Assembly (NCBI GenBank): GCA_050180895.1
Contig: JBFXDS010000005.1
Coordinates: forward strand, 318,558 to 382,557
Reading direction: 5' to 3'
Source of the DNA: JBGPEQ01 sp050180895
GTDB lineage: Bacteria; Pseudomonadota; Alphaproteobacteria; Dongiales; Dongiaceae
Length of the DNA stretch: 64,000 nucleotides
The translations under genes and the position numbers were made by a program. Under the pieces are notes generated by a model. That model had not been told where the DNA came from. It made no database searches and saw only the letters and a list, made by a program, of their open reading frames with translations. Shown here piece after piece: positions 35,042 through 42,459 of the stretch. Position 1 is the stretch's first letter. Each line of letters begins with the position of its first letter.

Positions 35042-37240
35042 ATGAGAAAGAATTCGATGGGTCTTCGGTGCCGCGGCCTGACGAGGCCTTCGCTCCTGTC
35101 GTTGCTCCTGGTTGCGCTCGTCGCGACCGCGCCGGTGCCGCTGGGCGGACCGCCGCCGGTTGCCTGGGCGGCGACTCAGAATGCCGATCAGTTCCTGATC
35201 GTCGATTGCCTGTTGCCGGGCAAGATCAGGAAGCTGGGCCAGCAGGTCACCTTCGTCGGCGCGCGCCAGGCGGTGCGGACCTCCGCCACCGACTGCGAGA
35301 TCCGCGGCGGCGAATACACCTCGTACGATCGCGCCGACTACGGCACGGCCCTCCAGGTCTGGATGGAGCCGGCCAACGAGGGCGACATGAAGGCCCAGAA
35401 CTATGTCGGCGAGATTTACGAGAGGCAGGGCGATTTCGCCACCGCCGCCCAGTGGTATCGGAAGGCGGCCGAGCAAGGCTATGCGCCGGCCCAGATCAAT
35501 CTGGGCAGCCTCTACGAGCAGGGCCGGGGCGTGCCCAAGGATCAGAAACAGGCCCTCGACTGGTACCGCCAGGCGTCGGGCGTCAAGGAAGTGGCGCTGC
35601 AGCCGCAGGCGACCGCCGTCGCGCCCTCTGCGCCGGCCGCCTCCGCCGTCGATCCTGCGTCGGCGGCGGAAACCGAGAAGCTGAAGAAGGAAAACGAGGC
35701 GCTGAAGAAGAAGGTGGCGGCGCAGTCGAAGCAGGTGAAGACGCTGCAGAAGCAGATCGACAAGCTGGAGAGCCAGCTTGAGCAGAAGCAGAGCAAGGCC
35801 GACGTCGAGCGCGAGAAGGTCGAGGTCGCCGATGCGCAGATCGAGCAGCAGCAGGCGGCGCTCGAGGCCGAGCGGCAGAAGCTTGCCGCCGAACGCGCCG
35901 ACCTGGAGAAGCAGCGGGCGCAGAGCGCGGCCGACCAGTCGAAATCGGATGAGCTGCAGAAGCTGGCCGAGGACCTCAAGGCGCAGGAGAAGAAGCTGAC
36001 GCAGCGCGCCGATCAGATCGACGCGCAGAAGTCCGACCTCGAGAAGAAGAAGGCGGAGGTTGCCAAGCTCGACGCCGAGATCGCGCGTCTGCAGCAGGAA
36101 GCGCAGAAGCAGCAGACGAAGCTGGCCGACGCCGCGGTCGAAGGTCCGGTCATCGAGATCCTCGATCCGGAGATCAAGGTCTTCCGCGGCCTTGTGGTGG
36201 CCGAGACCCAGGCGGAAACGCAGAAGCGCCCGATCGTCGGCCGCGTGACGGCTTCGGCGGGCCTTCTGTCATTGACCGTCAACGATCAATCGCTGGAGGT
36301 CGACAAGAAGGGGCTGTTCCGCACCGACATTCCGGTCACGCCCGAGGGCACCAAGGTCGTCGTCGTGGCGGTGGACCAGATCGGCAAGCGCGGCACCTTC
36401 GAATTCACGCTGAAGCCGCAGGAGATGCGCAACACGGCCAGCGCGACGGCCGGCTCGACCTCGGTCGATACCGGGCCGACTCTGCCGCGCCTGGATCTCG
36501 ATTTCGGCAAGTACTACGCGCTGGTCATCGGCGTCCAGAGCTACGCCAAGCTGCCCAAGCTGGCGACGCCGATCGCCGATGCCGAGGCGATCGCCTCCGT
36601 GCTGAAGAAGAAATACGGCTTCAACGTCACGCTGCTCAAGGACGCCACCCGCTACGACATCCTGGAGGCGCTCAACCGCCTGCGCGAGCAGCTGACCGAG
36701 AACGACAATCTGCTGATCTACTATGCCGGCCATGGCGAGCTGGATCAGGTCAACCAGCGTGGCAACTGGCTGCCGCTGGACGCCGAGCCCAAGAGCACGG
36801 CGAACTGGATTCCCACCTACCAGGTGACGGATATCCTCAACCAGATGAGCGCCCGCCATGTGCTCATCGTCGCCGATTCCTGCTACTCCGGCGTCCTCAC
36901 CCGCTCCGCCCTGACCCGGCTGGAAGCCGGGAAGTCGCCGGAGGCCTGGGCCAACTGGGTGAAGCTGATGGTCGACAAGCGGTCGCGGACGGCCCTCACC
37001 TCGGGCGGCGTGGCGCCGGTTCTCGATGCCGGCGCCGGCAACCACTCGATCTTCGCTAAGGCCCTGCTCAACGTCCTCGAGCAGAACGACGGCGTGATCG
37101 AGGGCCAGAGGCTGCATCAGGAGATTGTTGCCAGCGTCTCCTATGCCGCCGGATCGTTCAATGTCGAGCAGGTGCCGGAGTACGCGCCGATCAAGTCGGC
37201 CGGCCACGAAGCCGGCGACTTCTTCTTCGTCGCCCGCTGA
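35042..37240 (+). CDS. Secreted caspase-like (peptidase C14) protein with Sel1 repeats and coiled coil
   Basis: 732-residue exported protein closing the T6SS cluster. A signal peptide covers residues 1 to about 43 (hydrophobic core LSLLLVALVATAP, cleavage near VAWA). Next comes a short motif block CLLPGKIRKLG...ARQAV...DCEIRGG, two Sel1/TPR repeats (about 119-185, including AAQWYRKAAEQGYAPAQINL), a long charged coiled coil (about 215-365), an Ig-like beta domain (about 365-460) and the caspase fold from about 489. Both catalytic residues are present: His564 in YYAGHGE and Cys614 in ADSCYSG. The start is taken at ATG 35042 because the signal peptide begins there; the GTG at 34856 would add an implausible Arg-rich leader. 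Substrate unknown; presumably periplasmic. Confidence 0.85.
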   Translation: MRKNSMGLRCRGLTRPSLLSLLLVALVATAPVPLGGPPPVAWAATQNADQFLIVDCLLPGKIRKLGQQVTFVGARQAVRTSATDCEIRGGEYTSYDRADYGTALQVWMEPANEGDMKAQNYVGEIYERQGDFATAAQWYRKAAEQGYAPAQINLGSLYEQGRGVPKDQKQALDWYRQASGVKEVALQPQATAVAPSAPAASAVDPASAAETEKLKKENEALKKKVAAQSKQVKTLQKQIDKLESQLEQKQSKADVEREKVEVADAQIEQQQAALEAERQKLAAERADLEKQRAQSAADQSKSDELQKLAEDLKAQEKKLTQRADQIDAQKSDLEKKKAEVAKLDAEIARLQQEAQKQQTKLADAAVEGPVIEILDPEIKVFRGLVVAETQAETQKRPIVGRVTASAGLLSLTVNDQSLEVDKKGLFRTDIPVTPEGTKVVVVAVDQIGKRGTFEFTLKPQEMRNTASATAGSTSVDTGPTLPRLDLDFGKYYALVIGVQSYAKLPKLATPIADAEAIASVLKKKYGFNVTLLKDATRYDILEALNRLREQLTENDNLLIYYAGHGELDQVNQRGNWLPLDAEPKSTANWIPTYQVTDILNQMSARHVLIVADSCYSGVLTRSALTRLEAGKSPEAWANWVKLMVDKRSRTALTSGGVAPVLDAGAGNHSIFAKALLNVLEQNDGVIEGQRLHQEIVASVSYAAGSFNVEQVPEYAPIKSAGHEAGDFFFVAR

Positions 37241-37264
37241 GCCGGGCGGCGCCGGGGCCGGTCG

Positions 37265-37555
37265 CTAGTTCGCGGCCGCCGCGCGTTCCAGCGGCGTGCC
37301 GCCCCGGCCGGCGCAGGCGTGGGCGCCCAGCGTCACCGCCTGACGCGGCGCAAGCATGACGATGCCATGGAAATCCCTGAGCCGGCCGGGCAGCAGGCAG
37401 TTCGGCTGCATGCCCGAGTCGGCGGCGCTTGCGGGCGCTGCGCCGCCCTGAGGCGCCAAGGCCGGATGCGGTTCGTCATCGGCGACACCGACGGAGGCGG
37501 CCGTGAGGCCGATGCAGAGGCTTGCGGCCGCGACAAGGGTCGTGGATATCTTCAT
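37265..37555 (-). CDS. Small exported protein sharing a motif with the caspase-like protein
   Basis: 96 residues with a signal peptide (MKISTTLVAAASLCIGLTAA, cleavage around residue 29). The mature part is short: a Pro/Ala-rich stretch and then CLLPGRLRDFHG, MLAPRQAVTLGAHAC and AGRGG. This matches, in order and spacing, the CLLPGKIRKLG...ARQAV...C..RGG block just after the signal peptide of the convergent caspase-like protein. ATG 37555 is chosen because GGCGAGGAGAGC lies directly upstream; a longer frame to 37645 lacks this. Function unknown. Confidence 0.72.
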   Translation of the reverse strand: MKISTTLVAAASLCIGLTAASVGVADDEPHPALAPQGGAAPASAADSGMQPNCLLPGRLRDFHGIVMLAPRQAVTLGAHACAGRGGTPLERAAAAN

Positions 37556-37683
37556 GGCGTGCTCTCCTCGCCGGTCTGTCCTTCGATATGGCGGCCGGGT
37601 GCGCCGCCGGATCGGAATGCCCTCGCCTGACATCCTATCCCGCATCCTCTAAGCATCCCTGAGGAAACGGAGTTAAGTCGGAC

Positions 37684-38520
37684 ATGGCCATGGGCGCGGG
37701 GTGGATCGGCCGGCGATGGCTTCGACGGTGCCTCGGCGTCGCGCCCGCCCTCGCCCTGCTGATCGGCTGCGCCACGCCGGCCGAGCGGTTTGCGGACAAG
37801 GCCGGCGCCATGGGCCTCGAGCGCCGGATCATGGAGGGGAGCGGCTTTCGTCACGTCCTGTTCTGGCGCAACCCCGGCCGGCCGTCGCCCGTCCTGCACG
37901 TCTATATCGATGGTGACGGCACTCCGGACATCGGCGGCTATCCGGCGGCCGATCCGACGCCGCGCAATCCGCTGATGCTGCGCCTGCTGGCGCTCGATCC
38001 GGGACCCGCCGTCCTGGTCGGGCGGCCCTGCTACTACGGTCTCGCCGGCGACGACGCCTGCCGTCCGCAGCTGTGGACGGATGAGCGCTATTCCGGCGCG
38101 GTCGTGGCCAGCATGGCCGCGGTCGCCCGCGAGATCCTGTCGCAGGGGCCGTACCGCAGGGTTGCCTGGTTCGGCCATAGCGGCGGCGGCGCGCTGGCGA
38201 TGCTGCTGGCCGGGCGCGTCGCGGAGTCCGCGGCGGTCGTGACGGTTGCGGCCAATCTCGACATCGACGCCTGGACCGATGCGCGCGGCGCTCGGCGCCT
38301 CGCCGGCTCGCTCAATCCCGCGCGCCAGCCGCCCCTGCCGGCGGCCGTCCTCCAGCATCACTATGCCGGCGGGCGCGATGAGATCGTCCCGCCGGAGATC
38401 ACCCGCCGCGGCTTGGCGCCGGGCGCCGGCCTGACGATCGTCCCGGACTACGACCATCGCTGCTGTTGGGAGGAGATCTGGACGGCCGTGCTCGCCGATC
38501 TGGCCGAGGACGGGTTGTGA
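37684..38520 (+). CDS. Lipoprotein alpha/beta hydrolase
   Basis: 278 residues. The signal peptide ends in the lipobox LIGC (Cys29), so the protein is membrane-anchored on the outside of the inner membrane or in the outer membrane. The hydrolase fold shows the nucleophile elbow GHSGGG (Ser166). Asp in GGRDEIVPPE and His in PDYDHRCCWEE are likely triad partners, and HVYIDGDGTPDIGG is the probable oxyanion segment. Substrate unknown. It is divergent from the small exported protein (128 bp) and convergent with the coiled-coil gene. The lipobox argues against it being an injected T6SS lipase. Confidence 0.82.
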   Translation: MAMGAGWIGRRWLRRCLGVAPALALLIGCATPAERFADKAGAMGLERRIMEGSGFRHVLFWRNPGRPSPVLHVYIDGDGTPDIGGYPAADPTPRNPLMLRLLALDPGPAVLVGRPCYYGLAGDDACRPQLWTDERYSGAVVASMAAVAREILSQGPYRRVAWFGHSGGGALAMLLAGRVAESAAVVTVAANLDIDAWTDARGARRLAGSLNPARQPPLPAAVLQHHYAGGRDEIVPPEITRRGLAPGAGLTIVPDYDHRCCWEEIWTAVLADLAEDGL

Positions 38521-38549
38521 GCGAAGCCCGCGGAAAGGGGGGGGCGGGG

Positions 38550-39506
38550 CTAGGCCAGCAGCAGCGATCCCATCGTGATGGTGAACGCAAACCAGCAGGC
38601 TGCGCGGCGCCAGCGCTCCGCCCGCACCTTCATGCGCCAATTCGCGATCGACGCGGCGAAGCGCAACGATTCCTCCGACCGCCAATGGATTTCCTGGGCT
38701 GCAAGCCGGGCGCTCCACAGGGCCTCGTGCACGATCAGGCGTTCCTGCTCGCGCACATGCCATCGCGCCTCGGCATCCCGGAGCTCCTGTGCGTGGCGCG
38801 CCGCCAGTTCCTCGGCAATGCGTGTCCGCTCGTTGCAGGCCTCGGCCTCCCAGTGCGCGCGCACGCGTGTGAACCGCGCCTCCTCATCGGCCCGCCATTC
38901 GATCCGCGCCGCCGCAAGCAGCTGAGTAGCGGCATCGCGCTCGATCGTCGCCTGTGCGGGGGCGGCGGGAACGGCTTCGCGCTCGCGGATGGTGGGCGCC
39001 GGCCATGCCGGCGCCTCAGGGCCGCCTTCGGGATTCGGGTGGAATTGCGCCCGCTTGGCTTCGACCGCGCGCTGCAGGACTCCGGGCCAATCCTGCTGGT
39101 GGTGCGGGTCGATCCGCCGCAGCGAGTTGAAGGGGATGGTGCTGATGCCGTCGGCGACGATGATATTGAACTGCGCTGAGGTCGAGGCGAACTCGTAGCC
39201 GTCTGGATCGGGCGTGACGATGCTGACCGTCAGCACGACGTCCAACCGCTCGCTCGGCAGGGTCAGAGACAGGTCCTCCAGCTCCGCCGGCAGCAGCGAC
39301 CAGGTGAAGTTGCCGTTGCTGCGGCCCGCCGACAGGCGCGCGCCGACCGGCACGTCGCTGATGACGACATAGACGCCGTCATAGTAGCCGAGCACCGCCA
39401 ACGCCGGGTGGAGGTCGAGCCGGACGGTCTGCCCCGCCGGGTCGGTCGCGACCTCGATCCGGGTCGTCTCATCGCTTGCGGTATGATCTTGGACGGCGGC
39501 TTCCAT
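38550..39506 (-). CDS. Tail-anchored coiled-coil protein with adhesin-repeat-like N-domain (copy 1)
   Basis: 318 residues, no known function. Residues 20-125 look like one beta-sandwich repeat of the kind strung together in large RTX adhesins: VYVVISDVPVGARLSAGRSN, FTWSLLPAELEDLSLTLPSE, TSAQFNIIVADG. A proline-rich linker leads to a charged helical region (about 190-300) rich in Glu, Arg and Ala, with Trp spaced 15, 15, 11 and 15 residues apart. One hydrophobic helix (ACWFAFTITMGSLLLA) ends the chain, so a C-terminal membrane anchor is likely. No signal peptide. It is downstream of a paralogue on the same strand, across a 224-bp AT-rich gap. Confidence 0.72.
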   Translation of the reverse strand: MEAAVQDHTASDETTRIEVATDPAGQTVRLDLHPALAVLGYYDGVYVVISDVPVGARLSAGRSNGNFTWSLLPAELEDLSLTLPSERLDVVLTVSIVTPDPDGYEFASTSAQFNIIVADGISTIPFNSLRRIDPHHQQDWPGVLQRAVEAKRAQFHPNPEGGPEAPAWPAPTIREREAVPAAPAQATIERDAATQLLAAARIEWRADEEARFTRVRAHWEAEACNERTRIAEELAARHAQELRDAEARWHVREQERLIVHEALWSARLAAQEIHWRSEESLRFAASIANWRMKVRAERWRRAACWFAFTITMGSLLLA

Positions 39507-39730
39507 CGACCTGTCGCGTGCCTTTCGGATCGAAGCGGGTTAACCGCGTTCGTTAGCCCTGTAAATAAACTACGCCCGGTGTTTGTCGAAAACTTTATGC
39601 AATCGAGGATAGTGTTCCAGAACTTAATATTTCGTGAAATTGTTTGGTTAGCGTCGCCGATGTTTGACGATTTCTTATCGAATGCCGACCTTAGTCTGCG
39701 GCCGCTCGCGGCTTCGGCGCGGCGGCCGCC

Positions 39731-40654
39731 TCAGAGCATAAGGACAGCCAGGGCGATGCAGGAGAACCCGAGGACAGCCACGAGGTTGGCGACGACGCCG
39801 CGCCTGGCACGACGCGGCGGAGCCGCGGCGTGGATTTGCCCGTCCTCGGCGCGCCAGCGCGCCTCGTTGGCGACGAGCCGCGCGCTCCACTGCGCTTCAA
39901 CCGCGGCGATGCGATTGGCCTCGCGCTGCTTCCACCGCGCTTCGGCGTCGGCCAGTGCCGCGGCATGCTGCGCGCCGAGGTCCGCCTCCCGCGCCAGCCA
40001 ACGTTCCCGCTCCGTGGCCTCCCATTGAGCGCGGCTTCGCGCGAGCCGAAGCTCCTCCTCCGCCGCCCATTCGGCACGGGCTGCGGCGAAGCGGCGCTCC
40101 TCCGCCGCCTTGGCATCGTCGGCCGCAGGCAGGGGCCGTCCGGCGGGCGGCTCCATGGGGGCGACCATGTCGGCGGCGGCCGAAGCGCCGGAACCGGGCG
40201 TTACGACGACATCGAACTTGGCGGTCGTCGAGGCGTAGTCGTAGCCGCAGGGATCGGGCGTGAGGACGCGGACCGTCAGGGTGAACGGCGTACCCAGGTG
40301 GGGCGGCAGGATTGCCCGCAGCCCGTCGATCTCTCCCGGCCCCAGCGACCAGGTGTCGTCGCCGTTGAAACGCCCCGCCGAAAAGCGGACCCCCGGCGGG
40401 ATTTCCTCGACCACGATGTAGACGCCGTCGATGGCGCCCAGCCGCAGGAGAGACTCGTGCAGATCGATCGCGACGCTGAGGCCGGTGTCGACATGGCCGT
40501 CATCGGCCGCCCTGGGGGCGTCGGGGATCCTGTCGAAGGGCACGAACCCATCCTGTCTGGTGATTCGATGGTAAATATTAAAAGTAAAATTAAGAAGAAA
40601 TTGTCGATAATTATCGACGTATTTCAAATATACTCTACTGATCGGCCTGATCAT
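39731..40654 (-). CDS. Tail-anchored coiled-coil protein with adhesin-repeat-like N-domain (copy 2)
   Basis: About 307 residues, paralogue of the preceding gene with the same layout: beta domain (VYIVVEEIPPGVRFSAGRFN, TWSLGPGEIDGLRAILPPHL, YASTTAKFDVVV), Glu/Arg/Ala helical region with the same 15- and 11-residue Trp spacing, and terminal hydrophobic helix VVANLVAVLGFSCIALAVLM. The first ~35 residues (ISRVYLKYVDNYRQFLLNF) are encoded by AT-rich DNA unlike the rest and have no ribosome-binding site. The real start may be a GTG nearer 40540; ATG 40654 is the first ATG in frame. Role unknown. Confidence 0.68.
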   Translation of the reverse strand: MIRPISRVYLKYVDNYRQFLLNFTFNIYHRITRQDGFVPFDRIPDAPRAADDGHVDTGLSVAIDLHESLLRLGAIDGVYIVVEEIPPGVRFSAGRFNGDDTWSLGPGEIDGLRAILPPHLGTPFTLTVRVLTPDPCGYDYASTTAKFDVVVTPGSGASAAADMVAPMEPPAGRPLPAADDAKAAEERRFAAARAEWAAEEELRLARSRAQWEATERERWLAREADLGAQHAAALADAEARWKQREANRIAAVEAQWSARLVANEARWRAEDGQIHAAAPPRRARRGVVANLVAVLGFSCIALAVLML

Positions 40655-40905
40655 CGGCAATGAAATTATTCTGAGGTGCCTCTACATTTCCAATATGATT
40701 AAGTTTTATTACCCATCGCCGCCACCCTGCGGAAGCGGCGAAGGCAACCGGCCGGTTCCGCCTAATTGATAGGCAGTGCGCCCGATTCCGGGCAGACGTA
40801 CCCGACGGCTTGACGCAGGGGAACGGAGCTCTCTTCCGTCCCTGCCTGAGGTTTGCTGAGACCTATCAACGGCATGGCGCCCGTATTCGCATCGCCCGCG
40901 AGCCC
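40655..40905. other. Non-coding region between copy 2 and the sigma-54 promoter
   Basis: No supportable gene. The left end (to about 40710) is AT-rich, which is strikingly unlike the surrounding DNA and would hold the promoter of the minus-strand coiled-coil gene. At 40816-40844 a bulged hairpin can form (CAGGG-ga-ACGGA with TCCGTCCCTG, 7-base loop). Confidence 0.4.
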
Positions 40906-40921
40906 TGGCACGGCGCTTGCT
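40906..40921 (+). promoter_or_regulatory. Sigma-54 (RpoN) promoter, perfect consensus
   Basis: TGGCACG (40906-40912), four bases, TTGCT (40917-40921) agree at every defined position with the -24/-12 sigma-54 consensus YTGGCACGrNNNTTGCW; the preceding base is C and the r position is G. Transcription would start near 40932. It is followed by a Shine-Dalgarno GAGGGAGG and an ATG at 40959, then by urea-gene fragments, so it is probably the old NtrC-type promoter of a lost urea operon. Confidence 0.78.
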
Positions 40922-40958
40922 ATGGCATCTCGAAGAATCCAAACGAGGGAGGATTCAG

Positions 40959-41084
40959 ATGAGGCGAGCAGGCGTCATGCCGCCAGGGGCCGTTTGCCCC
41001 GGCGGTCCTGGGGTGCACCCGCAACCTCAACATGGCGGTCCGCAAATACGGCGGCAAGGGCGGCAGCTAAGCCCGCGTCGCTGA
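40959..41084 (+). pseudogene. Short reading frame behind the sigma-54 promoter, probably a gene remnant
   Basis: A 41-codon frame (MRRAGVMPPGAVCPGGPGVH...) starts 6 bp after a strong Shine-Dalgarno GAGGGAGG (40945-40952) and ends at 41084. In another frame, ending at a TAA at 41068-41070, the DNA reads APAVLGCTRNLNMAVRKYGG KGGS, which looks more protein-like and has no start of its own. This suggests a frameshift in a former gene. The product is not recognised. Initiation signals are good but the peptide looks degenerate. Confidence 0.35.
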
Positions 41085-41194
41085 CCAGCGGCCAGGCGGG
41101 GAGATGGATCCGGGAACCGTCTTTCCGCCTGAGCCGAGGGAATCTCGATGCTGTGGATCGAACCTCGTCTTTTCTCGTCCATGCTGCGGCGCTC

Positions 41195-41290
41195 GTCTGG
41201 GTCCTGCGCCGTCGCGGCGGCGACTTCTCCGGCGGCAGCCAGCCGCAGCAGCTCGTCATCGCACGCGCCTTCGTCGCCCGAGCCATGCAC
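41195..41290 (+). pseudogene. urtE: Fragment resembling the signature region of UrtE (urea ABC transporter ATPase)
   Basis: About 30 codons read VLRRRGGDFSGGSQPQQLVI ARAFVARAMHL, aligning with the ABC signature region of UrtE (RRGGDLSGGQQQQLAIARAL). The signature is altered (SGGSQPQQ for SGGQQQQ). No Walker A or Walker B is present on either side. The scrap is followed immediately by the 3' part of ureC in another frame. On its own the match would be weak; the neighbouring ureC fragment makes it convincing. Confidence 0.55.
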
Positions 41291-41294
41291 CTGA

Positions 41295-41609
41295 CGGGCC
41301 CGTCCGCAGCCCGTGCACTACCGGCCGATGTTCGCCGCCTTCGGCCGCTGCCGCACCGAGAGCGCCGTGCTCTTCGTCTCCCGCGCCGCCCTCGAGGCCG
41401 ACATCGCCCACCCGCTCGGCCTGACGCGTCCGCTGGTCGCCGTGGCCGACACCCGCGGCGGTATCTCCAAGAAATCGATGCTGCTGAACGACGCCACCCC
41501 GCGAATCGAGGTCGATCCCCAGACCTTCGAGGTCCGCGCCGACGGCGCGCTCCTGGCCTGCGAGCCCGCCCGCATCCTGCCCATGGCGCAGCGCTATTTC
41601 CTGTTTTGA
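41295..41609 (+). pseudogene. ureC: 3' fragment of urease alpha subunit gene ureC
   Basis: About 104 codons encode only the C-terminus of urease alpha: PQPVHYRPMFAAFGR, VSRAALEADIAHPLGL, GGISKKSMLLNDATPRIEVD, and the highly conserved end LACEPARILPMAQRYFLF. The full enzyme is about 570 residues; the nickel ligands and the active-site flap are missing. An in-frame TGA at 41292-41294 precedes the fragment, so it cannot be translated as part of a longer chain. No ureA, ureB or accessory genes are present. This is a deletion remnant. Confidence 0.88.
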
Positions 41610-41653
41610 ACGATCCTCACCTTCGTAATTGTATTCGTGGAGCAAGCAGGCAA

Positions 41654-41707
41654 TGTAGGGGCGACCCCATGTAGTCGCCCGGGCGGCCACGCGGGGCCGC
41701 CCCTACA
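41654..41707. repeat. Palindromic GTAGGGGCG-family repeat (two units)
   Basis: TGTAGGGGCG at 41654 and its complement CGCCCCTACA ending at 41707 bracket two inner palindromic units (around GACCCCATGTAGTC and GGCGGCCACGCGGGGCCGCC). It lies between the ureC remnant and the pseudouridine synthase gene. Member of a family with further copies listed in this window. Confidence 0.7.
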
Positions 41708-41738
41708 TGATCCCCGGCATGCCAAGCCGCCTCGGACG

Positions 41739-42404
41739 ATGAACGCCGCTGTCGACCTCCGCGCCCGCGTCCTCTATCGCGACAGCCAGGTCATCGTCAT
41801 CGACAAGCCGGTCGGCCTGCCCGTCCATGTCGGGCCGCGGCAGAAGGACTCGATCGAATCCCTGCTCGATGGTCTCAGGTTCGGCCTGTCGCAGCCGCCG
41901 ATCCCCGCCCACCGCCTCGACCAGGACACCGGCGGCTGTCTGATCCTCGCCCGCAACGACCGCGCGCGCCGCAAGCTCGGCCGCCTGTTCTCGGCCGGCC
42001 GCATCGAGAAGCTCTATTGGGCCGTCGTCGTCGGCGCGCCGTCCGCGCCGGAAGGCCGCATCGAGCTGCCCCTGCGCAAGGTCACGAGCAAAGCGGGCTG
42101 GCGCATGGTCGTCGATCCCGGCGGCCAGTCCGCCCGCACCGGCTACAAGCTGCTCGGCCGCCGCGGCGGACTCGCCTGGCTCGAGCTGCGCCCCGAGACC
42201 GGCCGCACCCACCAGGTCCGCGTCCATTGCGCCGCCCTCGGCTGCCCGATCCTCGACGATCCGCTCTACGGCGCGCCCGGCGACGGCCCCCTGCATCTGC
42301 TCGCCCGCCGCGTGGCGATCCCTTTCTACGAAGGCCGTCCGCCGATCGAGGCGGTCGCGCCGCCCCCGCCACATATGCAGGCGAGCCTGCAGCCGCTGGT
42401 TTGA
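41739..42404 (+). CDS. RNA pseudouridine synthase (RluA/RsuA superfamily)
   Basis: 221 residues, a compact RluA-type enzyme without an S4 domain. Motifs are VLYRDSQVIVIDKPVGLPVH, the catalytic-Asp motif HRLDQDTGGCLILARND, LYWAVVVG, and RPETGRTHQVRVHCAALGCP followed by DDPLYG. It isomerises uridine in rRNA or tRNA; the position modified cannot be told. ATG 41739 is chosen; the longer open frame upstream is read out of the palindromic repeat. It ends 55 bp before the enolase-family gene. Confidence 0.9.
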   Translation: MNAAVDLRARVLYRDSQVIVIDKPVGLPVHVGPRQKDSIESLLDGLRFGLSQPPIPAHRLDQDTGGCLILARNDRARRKLGRLFSAGRIEKLYWAVVVGAPSAPEGRIELPLRKVTSKAGWRMVVDPGGQSARTGYKLLGRRGGLAWLELRPETGRTHQVRVHCAALGCPILDDPLYGAPGDGPLHLLARRVAIPFYEGRPPIEAVAPPPPHMQASLQPLV

Positions 42405-42459
42405 TTTTCCGCCGCCGTCGGCGTCACATGGGGGCCGCTGCGGTAGGGGGACCCAGGTC

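Noticed and set aside
37556..37645. Longer start for the small exported protein.
   Set aside because: It would place an Arg-rich segment ahead of a good signal peptide; the ATG at 37555 has the better ribosome-binding site.
37684..38520. The alpha/beta hydrolase as a T6SS lipase effector.
   Set aside because: It carries a lipoprotein signal and is outside the spike module with no immunity gene; an injected effector would lack the lipobox.
40853..41674. A 273-codon plus-strand frame across the urea remnant.
   Set aside because: Only ~30 codons resemble a real protein (UrtE); the rest is read out of frame through ureC and has no start signals.
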